Made by a program: the position numbers and the translations under genes
Shown here: positions 1 through 16,400 of the stretch, piece after piece
Layout: every line of letters starts with the position of its first letter
Numbering within the stretch: the first letter of the stretch is position 1
Assembly: GCA_037013685.1 (NCBI GenBank)
Contig: CM072886.1
Location: forward strand, 61,868,933 to 61,932,932
DNA length: 64,000 nucleotides
Origin: Acridotheres tristis
Taxonomy: Eukaryota; Chordata; Aves; Passeriformes; Sturnidae
Direction: 5' to 3'
Notes under the pieces: model-generated
The model's database searches: none
What the model was told of the DNA's origin: nothing
The model's input: the letters and a program-made list of their open reading frames with translations, nothing else

Positions 1-655
1 TCTTTGAGGTGTTGTGTGCTGAGTAGGTATTTGGCAGGTTTAACCACTAACCAGAAATGTCACCCTCACTTTACAGTCTGGTGTTAGCTCATTTGAACTC
101 ATTTTCCCACCTGCACATTAAATCAAGGAATTTGCCTACCTAAGAATTATCAAAAGAGTTTCAACTACCAAAACAATTCAGTTTGTACTGAATGAAAAAC
201 ATAACTTTAAAAGCTTTCACCAAGAGGAACCAGTAAGAGGCAGAACTGAACCCCCTTCTTTTGCCTGTTGTTTCTTTTCCCTGGCATCTGCCTGTTCTGC
301 TAGGTTTGTTACGTTTTAAAAGATGTAAAATAACACCAGTCCTGGGTTTCAAGCAGGTCATATGTATAGATCTTACACTGTTTGTACTCTGAGCCATCCA
401 GTATTACTGAGCTTGAGTGATGATGTAGCTTCTCTTGGCCTCCACAGGAAAAAATTAATTTTTAGGGAGAGAATTTTGGGGTGTTTGGAACATAAACACT
501 TAGTTTAACTGGGACGATGGAAAAAAATTTACTTGTGGTTGTTTTAAAAGGCTATTTTTTGCTTCAGTTTATTAATATCGATAATATTAATTCTTGGTGA
601 CATTTAATTTTCAAATTTGCTCAGGAACTAACGTGGCAATTTCCTCCTGTCCCAG
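1..655 (+). other. JARID2: JARID2 intron (partial)
   Basis: Intronic sequence running from the window edge to the acceptor CCTGTCCCAG at 646-655. It is AT-rich and unique-looking. I see no second exon, repeat or RNA gene in it. Confidence 0.85.
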
Positions 656-786
656 GAAATGAAGCGGCGCCGTATAGCCAAACCGTTTTCAATGGAAAAG
701 TTGCTTTATCAGATTGCAACAGCAGAAGCAAAAAAAGAAAACGGACCGACTCTGAGTACGATATCATCGCTCCTGGGAGAGCTCAG
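656..786 (+). CDS. JARID2: JARID2 coding exon, fourth from last
   Basis: This 131-nt exon follows a pyrimidine-rich acceptor ending in CCCAG and stops at a GTAACG donor. It encodes about 43 residues starting [20 protein letters not shown] and ending in SLLGEL, and the last two bases (AG) complete an arginine codon with the next exon. The segment lies after the JmjC domain and before the zinc finger. Its basic KRRR cluster and leucine-rich helix match the conserved vertebrate JARID2 sequence. The reading frame is fixed by the downstream exons: AG plus G gives Arg, followed by [10 protein letters not shown]. The ATG inside the exon is an internal methionine, not a start. Confidence 0.95.
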
Positions 787-5536
<4,750 letters not shown>

Positions 5537-5690
5537 TCCTGAAGATGCCAACACTCTCATTTTGTCAATTTATATATATTTTTTGTAATTATTATACCAT
5601 AGTTTGGAGTACTTGCTGTAGAATACAAGCTGTCTTTGCACTAGCTCTAAAGAAGATTTTCTTCTGGTTTTAGAGAACTAATTTTGTTTT

Positions 5691-5698
5691 AGCATTAA
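5691..5698 (+). promoter_or_regulatory. miR-155 8-mer seed match, site 1
   Basis: The octamer AGCATTAA lies 155 nt after the JARID2 stop. It is the full 8-mer complement of the miR-155 seed (positions 2-8 plus A opposite position 1). JARID2 is an established miR-155 target, including in chicken cells. Confidence 0.75.
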
Positions 5699-5838
5699 AC
5701 TGTTGAAATTTTTTTTTTTTTGTACTTAGAATAGATAGATACAGCAGTCTGATTTTTTTAAACTGCCGTATGTTCACTGTTTTAAAACCGGCAAGGGGCT
5801 GATAACATATTAATTTGTATTGTCCCGATGGCTGAAAA

Positions 5839-5844
5839 AATAAA
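5839..5844 (+). terminator. Candidate proximal polyadenylation signal, JARID2
   Basis: AATAAA lies about 300 nt after the stop and is followed by the T-rich CCTTTTTGATAA. It is a possible short 3' UTR end that keeps the first miR-155 site and drops the second. Confidence 0.35.
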
Positions 5845-6501
5845 AAGCCTTTTTGATAACTGTGAAAAGAGGCTTTTAACCCATTTTTTGAATAGGTTAA
5901 AGTTTGATGTGTTTTATAATTTGTTCTCCAGTCATGTGAGCAGATTTTTCTAGAGAGAAAAGGGATAGGAGACAAAAACTTGAAAGAAATTGCTTTACTT
6001 TGGCTGTCTTTTATTCTGTCACAGCAAGATGAGTTTTGTAATTTTTTAAATTGGAGAATACACACTTTCTTTGGGAGGTTATGGCAGCTGAAGATGGACT
6101 TTGTTTCCTAACTGTAGGCAAAAGGAGGAGATTTGGAGTATGTTCTCTTTTACCAGCACATCACTATGCATCTGTTTTGAGGGGGAAAAATATAAAAAAT
6201 AAAATTAAAAAAAAATTAAAAAAAATTTAAAAATAAAAAAAAAAGGAGGAAAAAAGACTGCCTGCCTTGAGGAGTTATGTGAGGGAAAACTGTGCCTGAT
6301 TTCATTAGGAAATCCATTCTGTTATTTTTTGGTGCTGTTGGCTACTTTATCAAAAACCCTTCAATAGCATCCTTTAAAAAAAAAAGATAAAAAAAGAAAA
6401 AAAGTGATTGAAGCCATAAGTGCTTCTTTTGTCATAGACGTGCAATCTTTCTAACATTCCATTTCCATTCCACTGCTGTTTTTCACACCTTTACACAGTC
6501 A

Positions 6502-6509
6502 AGCATTAA
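6502..6509 (+). promoter_or_regulatory. miR-155 8-mer seed match, site 2
   Basis: A second perfect AGCATTAA octamer lies 804 nt beyond the first, in the AT-rich 3' UTR. Only transcripts that extend past the first AATAAA (5839) would carry it. Confidence 0.65.
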
Positions 6510-6894
6510 TTTTTGTTTTGAATTTGTTTCATTATATGATCACATTTAGAGCCACTAGCAAGTCTGCATATTTCTTTTGAATGTGAAAATGCATTTGCTT
6601 TCATCATGTCTATTTTTTCTCTTCATGTTGTAACAAAAAAAAAAATCACACCTTTTGTACATATGCCTGTAAATTTTTTTAAATACTTGAGCCTTTTCTT
6701 GGGGTGGGGGGAGGGATGGCAAAGAGACAAGATGAAGAAAAGCCTTACGTTTCACTTTCTTCATCGGTTGGATTGGATGCTTACAGGGTTTTTCTTGTAA
6801 CATTTATAAGTGCTGCTTACATCACTGAACAACAACAAAAAATAATAATGGAGTAGCTGTTGCCCTTTTCTGGTTGTGTGTACAGTATGTGTGG

Positions 6895-6900
6895 AATAAA
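6895..6900 (+). terminator. Candidate polyadenylation signal, JARID2
   Basis: AATAAA in the context TGTGTGGAATAAAAAAGG, with T- and G/T-rich sequence (CTGTTTTGTTTCG) about 25 nt downstream. It is a plausible cleavage site. Confidence 0.5.
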
Positions 6901-7282
6901 AAAGGGAAAATGTTTTCACAAACTGTTTTGTTTCGTAATTGAATTCAACAATACCGTAGCTACCCATATTGCACTGAGCTTGCCAGTGGTGACTGTCAGG
7001 AAAGTCCTATAATACAATTTGTTGGTTGTTGTTGCAGAAGACTGAACTGTTTTGGAATATTTAACAATAACATAAACAGAGTCAAGTGTTTTCAAATGTG
7101 GTTGTCTGGTTTTTATGGCCTTGCTGTGTACTTTTCCCTCTTGACAGTAAACTTCTGACTATGGCTTACAGTTTGACATTTAATTTATTAGCGCTGCTCT
7201 GCTCTCTTTCCTTGTAAGGAAAGACTTCATGTTGTTTATTGCCAGTTTTTTGTTTACTTTCCAGGTTTGTACTACGAGGTTT

Positions 7283-7288
7283 AATAAA
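7283..7288 (+). terminator. Candidate distal polyadenylation signal, JARID2
   Basis: The last AATAAA before the intergenic gap, followed within 30 nt by T8 and a GT/CT-rich element (TTTTGTCTGTCTTCTGG). This is the best candidate for the end of the full-length transcript. Confidence 0.55.
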
Positions 7289-7310
7289 AAAAAACAAAAC
7301 TTTTTTTGAC

Positions 7311-7936
7311 ATTTTGTCTGTCTTCTGGAAAGCGATAAAGGAAGCTCCTTCAAGATAAATTTCTTTCAACAACTGCCTTGTTGAATGGTAAATCTCTTAA
7401 TTTTATGTAGGGAGCTTCCAGCCTTCATTTCCCAGAGAGGGGTCAGGAAACACTTTGTCAGCTAACAGGAGAATCCTTAAGGAAACTGGCCACTGCCCAG
7501 CAGCAAGGAGACACCTCATTCCCAGCCATTGGCTTTGTCAGGGCAGGTCTTTGGAAGGGATCTACATCACAGCTCATCCTTTTACTTACACTCTGATTAC
7601 ATTCCTTCCCTCTGTGCAGGAAGAGCAGGAGCCAGGAGCCTTCTCAAAGGAGAGCAGATCCCTGAAAATAGAGGATGAGACTTGACAAGCAACAGGTGTT
7701 AGACATGGTCAGACCTTGAGTTCAGAGAGAAAAAAAAAAACGCAGAAAAAATGGGAATGAGATGATGCCCATAGATCCTGAGGTTTCTAAAATACACGCA
7801 CTTAATTGGTAATTAATTCAAACAGCTGTTACCATATTATATTGGTGCTCCTAATAACCATTTTTTCCCCTGAGTTAGGCGCTCCTCTGTTCACTTGTTA
7901 TGGATAAAATACCTGGGTAATCAAGTAAAAGACATG
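7311..7936. other. Intergenic gap between convergent genes
   Basis: About 0.6 kb lies between the inferred 3' ends of JARID2 and DTNBP1. I see no gene, promoter-like CpG cluster or repeat other than a short A-run (about 7730-7740). Confidence 0.5.
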
Positions 7937-8590
7937 GTTGGGATAGAAATTCTTTATTTTATCTCGAAAGAGGAGTAAGTACACAATGCTAAGATACCTG
8001 CTCCACAAGGAGTGCAACATTTCCATATGCATCTCTCCTCCTTCCTGGGTTCTTAATTTTTTCCTTAACACCTATAACTAAGTTGGTCCTGAATAAGAAG
8101 TGTGAGAACAGTAGACACTGCTGCATTAGTAGACAAAGGCAGGAGGCAGACAGTAGGTAGTAAAGAGTAGAAAATAATTTTTCATTTTGGTTTGGATCCT
8201 AAATCTTCAGTTGCAGCAGCTGAAAACATGCAAGGAACAATTTGGGTTCAGTATTACACATCAACTCTTAAGTACTTCCAATCAGCCATTTAAAGGTTAG
8301 TGGTCAAAGTAACTTCTACCTTTCCCCTTAAATTCTCTTATACATAGTATATACAACAGCTTTACTGCTCCCCTGAGCCCCAAGACTACTGTTAAAGTGT
8401 GTGTGCTTTAGGCATAATTTTTTTCTTTAAAAACCAACCTCCACATGACTGGCAATTTTGTAAAAAGGCAGTATTACTAAGTAAAAAGATCTGGCTGTTA
8501 TGCTTGGTTAGCAAACTGTTACACAGGCAAGCTCTTCATTCACTTGTTCATTCATTCAGAAGTCATTCTTAAAGGATATGGTTTTAAGAT
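7937..8590 (-). other. DTNBP1: DTNBP1 3' UTR
   Basis: AT-rich sequence after the DTNBP1 stop on the - strand. The first AATAAA on this strand is at 7953-7958, which would give a 3' UTR of roughly 650 nt. The end is inferred from that hexamer alone. Confidence 0.55.
7953..7958 (-). terminator. Candidate polyadenylation signal, DTNBP1
   Basis: TTTATT on the + strand reads AATAAA on the gene strand, in the context AAAATAAAGAATTTC. It is the first such hexamer downstream of the DTNBP1 stop. Confidence 0.55.
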
Positions 8591-8838
8591 TCAAATAGTT
8601 TGAGAGTCACTTTCATCACTGCCATCTGAAGCACCCTTTCTCTCAGTTACAGCAGCAAGGGCAGTGTCCACTTGAACCTCCTCTTCATCAGACTGAACAA
8701 CGGGGGACTCTCCCTCGCTCGCGTCCTGGCTGGCGGAGTCGGTGCAGGTCGAGGACAGGGAACAGAGTTTCTGCCGTAACTCGGACTGGCTCGGCACCTG
8801 GAGACTGATCTCGTTCACGTAGGTGTTGGAGTCGGGCC
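8591..8838 (-). CDS. DTNBP1: DTNBP1 exon 10, terminal coding exon
   Basis: The coding part is 248 nt from acceptor ACTCTCAG to TGA at 8591-8593. It completes Gly and encodes PDSNTYVNEISLQVPSQSEL, a Ser/Thr-rich stretch with STCTDSASQDASEGESP, then VVQSDEEEVQVDTALAAV and an acidic end DGSDESDSQTI. The PEST-like, phosphorylatable acidic tail is typical of dysbindin-1A. The mammalian protein, as I recall it, ends at about DSDS, so the last residues QTI look like a bird-lineage extension. The exon is GC-richer than the AT-rich sequence around it. Confidence 0.96.
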
Positions 8839-11245
8839 CTGAGAGTTGGGAAAACAACAGCAACAACAACAACAGTCAAGCTCTGGCTCAGCAAGGGGAT
8901 TGAGAAGTCAATACATTAACATCAGCTCTGGTTAGGGAGTTGCACTCAGGCTGTTTTCCTTTTGCAAGACACCAAGAGGAAAACCCCCAAATAAACTCAG
9001 TGTAACAGAACCACACAAATTGGAGATTTAAAACCAAGCAACTAGGAAGCAGGCAATAACAGTCATCACCAGTTTTGACTAAAAATGAAAACGCAAAACA
9101 AAACCAATTCAATTCAGCATGAAAGCAATGCTTTGGTAGAGCTATACCACAGCTCAAGTGCACAGGAGTGGGATTTTAAGACTCTTCTTCCTCCATATTC
9201 TGTGCAAAAAAGATTTGTAAGCAATTTGGTGTAATAGTGTTTGCTTGCAGTTTGAGAGTTTCAGGTTCCAAAATTACATCCTCTTCCCTGGACAGTTCCT
9301 GACAGCAAAAAAAGCTAAAATGAGGAAAGATCTAAACACTCTTAATGTGATCTTCCAAAGAAAGACCTTTTTCCCTTCTCTCCTATACCTAACAAGTGTT
9401 TCTCCATAGAGCACCCAATTTCAGCTGGTGAGTAACTTCAGTGAGAAAATTCTCCTAAAAATTTTGCTTAAAAGTTTTTCAGAGGGGTCAGATGAGTAGG
9501 AGCTACACCTTTCCTCTGGCTCAGACTGTTTGCAGACCAGTCCAAACTACATTGCCTATGCCTGCTCCTCAAGTATCTGAGTTATATTTTAACACTAGAA
9601 ATTTTAGAGAACCTGCCTTATGTGGTGTACACCAGCATGCATTAGATCAATTTACACAACACACAGAGGAGGAGTTTTCAGGAGTGATAGAGCTAACTCA
9701 ATTTTGCAGTTTAACTTACTGTCATGAAATGTTTGCGAAGCCAATGTCCATAAGCTGGCAATGTTTTATAGCAAGGCAAATTTGAAAACATTTCAATGTC
9801 TTGAGCTGATTCTCATTTTTACCAGTTATTAAAATAACTTACCTGTATTTTGTAGTGTTCAGCCCAATTGTCAAACAAACCTTGCCCTGACAACCCAGTT
9901 CTCCACTGACAGCACAATGAAGAATTACCTTCTAGCCATCTCAGTTTTCTGAGAATGAAGACTATTGCATATTTGGTTTGATACTGGGTTGCCAGGTTCT
10001 TTAAGCAAGCATAAAAATCCCTTAATCAGAGGGAAATAAAATGTCTGGAACCACAAGAGCAAGATTCATGAGATTTACACTGCAGTAAGGGTGCAGTGCT
10101 GAAACATTACTACAGCACAGGTACATTATACTGCAGTGTATGTCCATGTATAGACACTGTACATGTATGCTGTAATATTTAGATTACAGCATAAAAAAAA
10201 GAATCCATTTTTTCCAAAAGCTGATTAATTTATCTACTTAGTTTAAAAAGTAGTTTCTGCACTTCCTTAGATAATACAGCTGAGACTCTTTGCTGTTAAG
10301 ACACGAAGCTTCTAGGTCCAGCATCTGCCAAAGAGCCAGCAAGGGGAAAAATGCCCTAGATTCTGCAATTACTGGCAAGCTCAAATGATGTTCAGCTTTA
10401 ATAATTCATGAAGTGGATGCGTATCCAAAACGAATCATCTCAACTCAGTTTTTGCAATGAAACACAAAAACCTAAATCTTTAGTAGTCAAGTGTGCCTTG
10501 ATCATTTACCACAAGCTTTTCATGTTCACAGCAGGTGTTAATCACCTTTACATAGGGAGTACTGTAAGTACTTCCATAAAAATATTTCAATCTGTATTTT
10601 CAGAAGAAATCAAAAGGACCTTTAAAGGAGCTTCATCATCTCCCACAAGAAAAATAATTTCAGCTCTTTTGAGGAAGGGCGTTTTAACACTGAAGTTTTT
10701 AACTAAAAAAACATGGCAGATAAAAGATCCTGTACTGAGACACTAATTCTCAGTGTATATGTAAACTGCTGGGCTGAACCTTGTCTCTCAGTATCTCTCA
10801 CTGAAGATCTTGCATTATACAACTGGTCTAACAAGCAACATTCTGGACAAACTCTAAGCAATCAGTATTAAAAATAAAAGCGTAATTACTGCAAGCTTTC
10901 TGCTGATGTTTGTCAAAATGTCCTCTATTAACTCTATATTGGGAAAAATGCCCCTCAAGCCCGTATGTAACACATCATTTACTCAGACTGTGAAGAATAA
11001 AACAAGGAGCTGTAAGTAAGAAAAGCTGCAGTAAGAAAAATCAGATTGTCTGGAAATATCACATAGTTTTGCAGCAACTCCCTTGTAGAGCAACTAAATG
11101 CTAATGTTTTGAAAAGCACTAATGAAGAACAGTCAATCTGCATCGAGTGTGATGTTTTATGAGATAACATCACCCATTACAAATGAGAGCAGTTCTGGTG
11201 GTTTATCACTGTCTCTAAAGCAGGCTGTCACTACAAGTACCATAC
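8839..11245 (-). other. DTNBP1: DTNBP1 intron 9, 2.4 kb
   Basis: A GT-AG intron between exons 9 and 10. It holds a (CAA)n-like tract at about 8858-8876 beside the acceptor of exon 10. The rest is AT-rich unique sequence; I see no repeat family or RNA gene. Confidence 0.85.
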
Positions 11246-11389
11246 CCAGCATGGGAGACAGCACATTATTGTCTTCACTTCCTGAGTTTAAAAAGACATC
11301 GAGTGCTTCCTGGTCAGACATGTCCATTAGGTCCATCTGCTCCAGCATGTCCACATTCACCTCCATGGAGGACATACTTCCAATCGGTT
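11246..11389 (-). CDS. DTNBP1: DTNBP1 exon 9 (C-terminal region)
   Basis: This 144-nt exon lies between acceptor TTTCTCCTGCAG and donor GTATGG. It completes Glu and encodes [20 protein letters not shown], then [20 protein letters not shown] and NVLSPML, leaving one base of a glycine codon. This is the acidic, methionine/leucine-rich conserved dysbindin segment. In the human protein it overlaps the reported nuclear-export signal (established knowledge, not tested here). The exon is symmetrical (phase 1 at both ends). Confidence 0.97.
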
Positions 11390-13278
11390 CTGCAGGAGAA
11401 ACAGCACAACGAGTGAAATGACAATCAGCTACACGAGGTTATTAGCTACCAAGGCTCCAGAGGCTGCTCTAAGTGTCTGCATCAGCTATACTTAAACTCG
11501 GGAATGCAAGGAGCCCACCCACAGGGGCTGCTCAGCAGCAACCTCAGCCCAAATCCAAGAGCACTCTGTGCAATCTTTATTGTGAAACTAACATCCATTA
11601 CTGCTTTTGTAAACCAAAACATTTTTAGCAGCAGTATTTACAGCAAAAACCTTCTCAGAAATAAGCTGAGATGGGACTCAGGCACAAAGATTGAAACTTT
11701 CCATTTTGGAACACTTCTTTTTAATTTTCTCAACCAAATGTCTTTTTAGAGAAAAACACATTTAAGTACACAGTCAGTAAATGTCAATACACCAGGGACA
11801 CAGAAATTCAGAAACCAGGATTAATGTTAACAGAGAGCAGCTGTTCTTCTTCTCTCAGTTAATCTAAAAAATTACAGTAGTCTGTAAAACCCAGGCTCAT
11901 GCCCAGTATCTTCTCTCAGCATGGGTATTTCACATTATTAATTACTCACTTAAATTACTTATTACAATTGTCAATATAGTACTGACAATTTGCAAAGGAA
12001 GTAAATACTTGGATGAGCATCTTTTTCATTGAAGAGCAAAATATGCAAACAGGAAACAAGTAAGTTCAGGGCCACTCAAATTTAAGTCCCACTGCTGCAT
12101 AGTATCAAATTATTACAATGAGCGGTTTACTTATTATCTCTATTTAACAACAACATTATTGAAAGCCTTCATAGGCTTTCATGAGATGAAATTCTGTACT
12201 TTGATTGGGGGATTTGTTTCTCAAATATGCTATAGCTCTCCAGTTTTATATGTACTGCAGATCCAAATCTCTCATTAAAACAGTTTCTTTGATACACTTG
12301 AATTCCACGTTATCCTTAAAAGCTGAAGTTCCAAATGTTAGGCAGCCTAACACTCTAACAGAGCTGTGTCTCCAGTACCAGCCCATGACTGTGTCCACTT
12401 TTAGTCTAAAAGGTAACATATTACAGAAAGCAGGAGATTCAAACTCAGTTTCTCCCCGACTGTGAATTGAGGTTTACATATCCCACCTCTCCTTAGCCAC
12501 CCATGCAGAGCATCTTGCAGATGAGTATTTATGGCACTCATGCAAAGAAATGGAAACCTTGGATTGTATTCTCTGCTCTGACATTACAAATGACAGCAGA
12601 ACTGCATTTGGAGCATGGACAGAATATCTACATTTTTTCCTGCCACATGAATGCATGATTTCCTACTGGCTTCCTTACTGGTCCAGCAATCCCTGCATTT
12701 TGGCCTAACAGATGGAAACCTCCCACACAGAATTCCCTGTAATCTCTAGCATTCTTGTGTTTTAACCAGTCCAGAGAGGCCAGACTTGTGTCATTTCATA
12801 ATAAGGAGAGCACTTAATGTGACCTCCTGTGTCCTAATCGCACCCAGTGGGAATAACTGCCAGCTGGGAACTGTTTGGAAATGCTACACTGAGCTTTCCT
12901 CTGCACTTTGCAAAGTTTTCTGCGGCATCTCTTTGCCAAATGACAATCCCAGGCTTAGGAACTCCAGTGGACAGAGCAGCTGCCTCCATCCGTATTTTTA
13001 CATACATGCGCTCTTCAGCTGCAGAGAAAAACGCTGTTCCAGATGCAGTTCAGTGCTCCGCATCTCCTCACACAAGGAGCAGAGCCTGACTAATCTTCTA
13101 AGGTATCCAGTACCCCTGGGACACAAACTTTGTTTAAAAGGCTTATCTGAAGTTCCAGTTCTACTGAGGAAGAATTTGGACACTTTTGCTGTCCTTCCTC
13201 TCTAAGCACTACTGGCTCTGCCCACTCAACAGTGCTCTCCAAGCTGGGAGCTTGTGCAAAAGGTATTTTACAACTTGC
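11390..13278 (-). other. DTNBP1: DTNBP1 intron 8, a GC-AG intron of 1.9 kb
   Basis: On the gene strand this intron begins GCAAGT, with the donor bases at 13278-13277, and ends TCCTGCAG at 11390. It is the only non-GT donor among the junctions in the window. No repeats or other genes were recognised inside. Confidence 0.9.
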
Positions 13279-13434
13279 CTCTCCTCTCTGCTATCTGCAA
13301 GTATCCTGTGGAAAGGTATTGCTCCATATCCTGCTGGAAGGCTTCTTCAAAGAACTTCTGGCGCTCCTTTAGCTTCATCTGCTGGGTGTGCTCCATGTCC
13401 AAAACCTTCTGTGCATGCTCAGCATCCAGTTCAG
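13279..13434 (-). CDS. DTNBP1: DTNBP1 exon 8 (end of coiled coil)
   Basis: This 156-nt exon lies between acceptor TTTTATGCTCAG and a non-canonical GC donor (AGAG|GCAAGT). It encodes 51 full codons starting [20 protein letters not shown] and continuing through [20 protein letters not shown] to GYLQIAERR. These are nearly identical to mammalian dysbindin. The exon is symmetrical (phase 1 at both ends). Confidence 0.96.
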
Positions 13435-16400
13435 CTGAGCATAAAACAGAAAAATCAAATATTGCAGGTGTATCCCCCCACTCTCAGAATTTAAAACCTA
13501 TAGAACCAGTTCAACAAATTCTGACAGACTGTTACTACAGGCTGTTAACATAGCCTGCAATAAAAGGAGGTCTCTGCACTTTGCAACTGTATTTTAAACC
13601 AGGGCAGGAATATCATACTGGGCAGCATAACCTTTACATTAAAGTGATGTCATAACTATTTATCTTGAGGCAAGATGCAAATTTCCTGAGCTGTATTAAC
13701 AGGAACACCTGAGAGCACACTGTCCATCAACAACAGAGATTTCAGAATTCTGCCAAAAAACCCACAGGTAAGGGTGCTTCTGCAGTCATATGCATCTAAT
13801 GCACACAAAAGTATAAATGTATGCTTTTCAAATGCAACTTTACATTTGAATATTGCTGCACATTTCCACCACAATGCAAGCGGCAAGATACATATATGTA
13901 CTTTTATGTATATACATACAAATACACATACATAATGTGTGCGTGTGCATGTGTGCCTAAGATTCTGGCTTTGCCAGCCTCCAGACAGAATGGAAAAATT
14001 CCTTGAAGAATCCTATAAGTACATGCAGCAAAGGAAATATTAAACAGAATTAGGAAATGTTAGACAGAATATCATTAGAGGAACTCCTTCCCCTCTGTTT
14101 TGCTCTACACTGGACAGATAAGAAAAGAATTGTGCTGTTTATTGTAGAACAATATCTTCTAGAATAAAAAGATGTAGTTGCTATTGAAGTACTGACTTCA
14201 GCCAGACTGTTAGACATATGCTTCAGAAAAATTGCTTTTTATGAGGAATATATAACCTGGAACCCTTTTCCCAGAGTTCACTGTTCACTTTTCTGGTCTC
14301 ATGGGCACTCTGCTTACAATAAAAAAGGAGTTTTCCAGCTGAGCTACTGATGGAAGGGATGGGGGTGGCAAGAAGAGCTGCTGGTCTGTTCCGTTCTGCC
14401 CATTAGGGAAAGCTCCAACAAATACCACTGGGTGAAAAATGTCCAAGCTTTCACACACCAGACAGACACAGCTGGAATATGGCATCCACGTGGATAAATG
14501 CTGAGGGAGCGTAAGGTTTTCTAGGACAAGCATTGTGTCAGTCTTCCAGGAAAAATGTTATGTTAATGATACTCTACAACACGGACATTCATTAAAAGCA
14601 TTTACTATGAAGGAGATTATTGCCCAAATGGAGAACATGTTTTATTAAACCAGGCAAAAGATCAGAGAGCAGTTAATTCACTCTCTTGCCTGCATCAAGG
14701 TCACAGATCATACACAGAAGCAACTGAACTGTGGTAGATGCCAAAAGAAGCCAGGAAATTGGACTGACACTCCAGATATTCATTAAAACATAAATAAATA
14801 AGCAGAAATCTCTTTCTTAAAGGAGATTTCAGAAGTAAAACATCAGCGTATAAAAAGGAAAGCATCTTCCCTGAAGGCAACATGTCCTTATTATCAATTA
14901 CACTGCGGCGTAACTGTGACTCTGTGTCCCCTGGAGCAACTCCTTTACTGCAGTCCTGGATGATGAGCAATTATTAATAACATTGTCTATGATGCAGAAA
15001 TGCTATTCAATTGTAATAATAAAAGCCAGTGGCTCTCACTGACAATGGGAATTTTCTTTCTCTCTCATAATATATTCTGACAGTTTTGCACTCTAGACTG
15101 GTAATTTGGGATATTTTTAACCCCAAAACAGAGATCCAAGTGACATGAGACTGATACAATCTCTTTCTTGACATTGAGCTCTTTGTTTTTAACTTTTGCC
15201 TAAAATGTCCTGCAAACTGTTGAAATTGTCACTGGCTAGATCTGAATGGCAACAGCTGCCTGCTGTGCTGGCATGTTCCACAGGAAACTGCAAATACATG
15301 AGCTGAAGAGCTGTCTTGGACTTGTTCTCCAAAGTCAGATGGAGAGTTAACATCTGGAACCTTGCTGCACAGTTTCATGCCCTGCCTGGTGTAAGAAGAG
15401 GTGCCTGACTAAGCAAAACAAAACTGCTGCATTTGAGGTTTCTGTTTGTTGTCAGAAATGCTAAGGATGGGAGGTGAAGCCAACAGTCAAACATGAAACC
15501 AAAGAAAACAGGTGTATTGTTTCTTTCACAGAGCTACTGAGAATTACATTTTCCCTAAGCCAAGTGTCGTTTATAAAACACTGAATAGAGACAGAACCAA
15601 AGGAATTCCAAGAAAGCCAAAGTGTCATCCATATGCCATCATACACTGTTCATATGAATTCCTCCCAGGATGCAAACTGAGACTTGGCATACTTAAAATA
15701 CTATTGTATTTTTTTTTTTCACCCTAAAATGGTACTTTTCAATTAGCAATGGCACCTATTTCTCTAGCACACTGCTGTGCATAGAAAAGAAAAAAAAGAC
15801 AGACTACACAGCAAATGTTAATGCACAGATGCAGACATACAGGAGTTGCCACAATAACCCAAATAAAAGATGACTAATTCCTCACCAGCTATGACTTTTA
15901 AGGGAACAGACACTAAAAGTAGGCAGATTTTTTTCTAAAAAAGTGAACACTCGAGTGTTGAGGCACAGCCTTCAGGAACAGCCCCACATCTCACCCCACT
16001 TGCCTCAGGGTACAACCCACAGTCTGACTCCCCTGCCCCATATCTTCAGTGTTTGAACCAGACACCAGCAGAATCCAAACTCCAAAGGAACAAATGACAA
16101 AAGCTTGTAACTCTACACCTCAAGTGTAGAGGACACCATTTCCTGATATCACTCCTAGGTCTGGCTGACACTTCCTACAAATTAAAATTCTTCTGCAGTA
16201 CCTGAAGTTTTTATCCAACCAAAAAAAGTGACCATTTAATGCTTTAATCTAAAACATTTTCCAGCTATGCACAACAGATTTCTCAAATAAGTTGGAAGAA
16301 TGACTAAAATAAATAAATTTTAAAAAGCAGTTAACTGAAAACACTGGCTGTTTATATGGCTAGCACATCCCTTAGATCCTACACGAAAGATGTCAAGTTG

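Larger units (their letters stand above)
5537..7310 (+). other. JARID2: JARID2 3' UTR
   Basis: The region downstream of the JARID2 stop is AT-rich and full of T-runs and A-runs, for example T12 near 5708 and an almost pure A/T block at 6185-6245. Three AATAAA hexamers occur, at about 5839, 6895 and 7283. A 3' UTR of about 1.75 kb ending after the last hexamer fits the size expected for vertebrate JARID2 mRNAs. The earlier hexamers would give shorter isoforms. No transcript data were available, so the right end is inferred. Confidence 0.7.

Noticed and set aside
656..700. ATG at 659 as a possible JARID2 internal start
   Set aside because: It sits inside an exon with a good acceptor, and the known protein continues upstream, so it is an internal methionine.
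5670..6065. 131-codon open frame on the - strand under the JARID2 3' UTR
   Set aside because: Lysine/Phe/Leu-rich translation of an A/T-rich UTR; no homology recognised and no promoter or splice signals.
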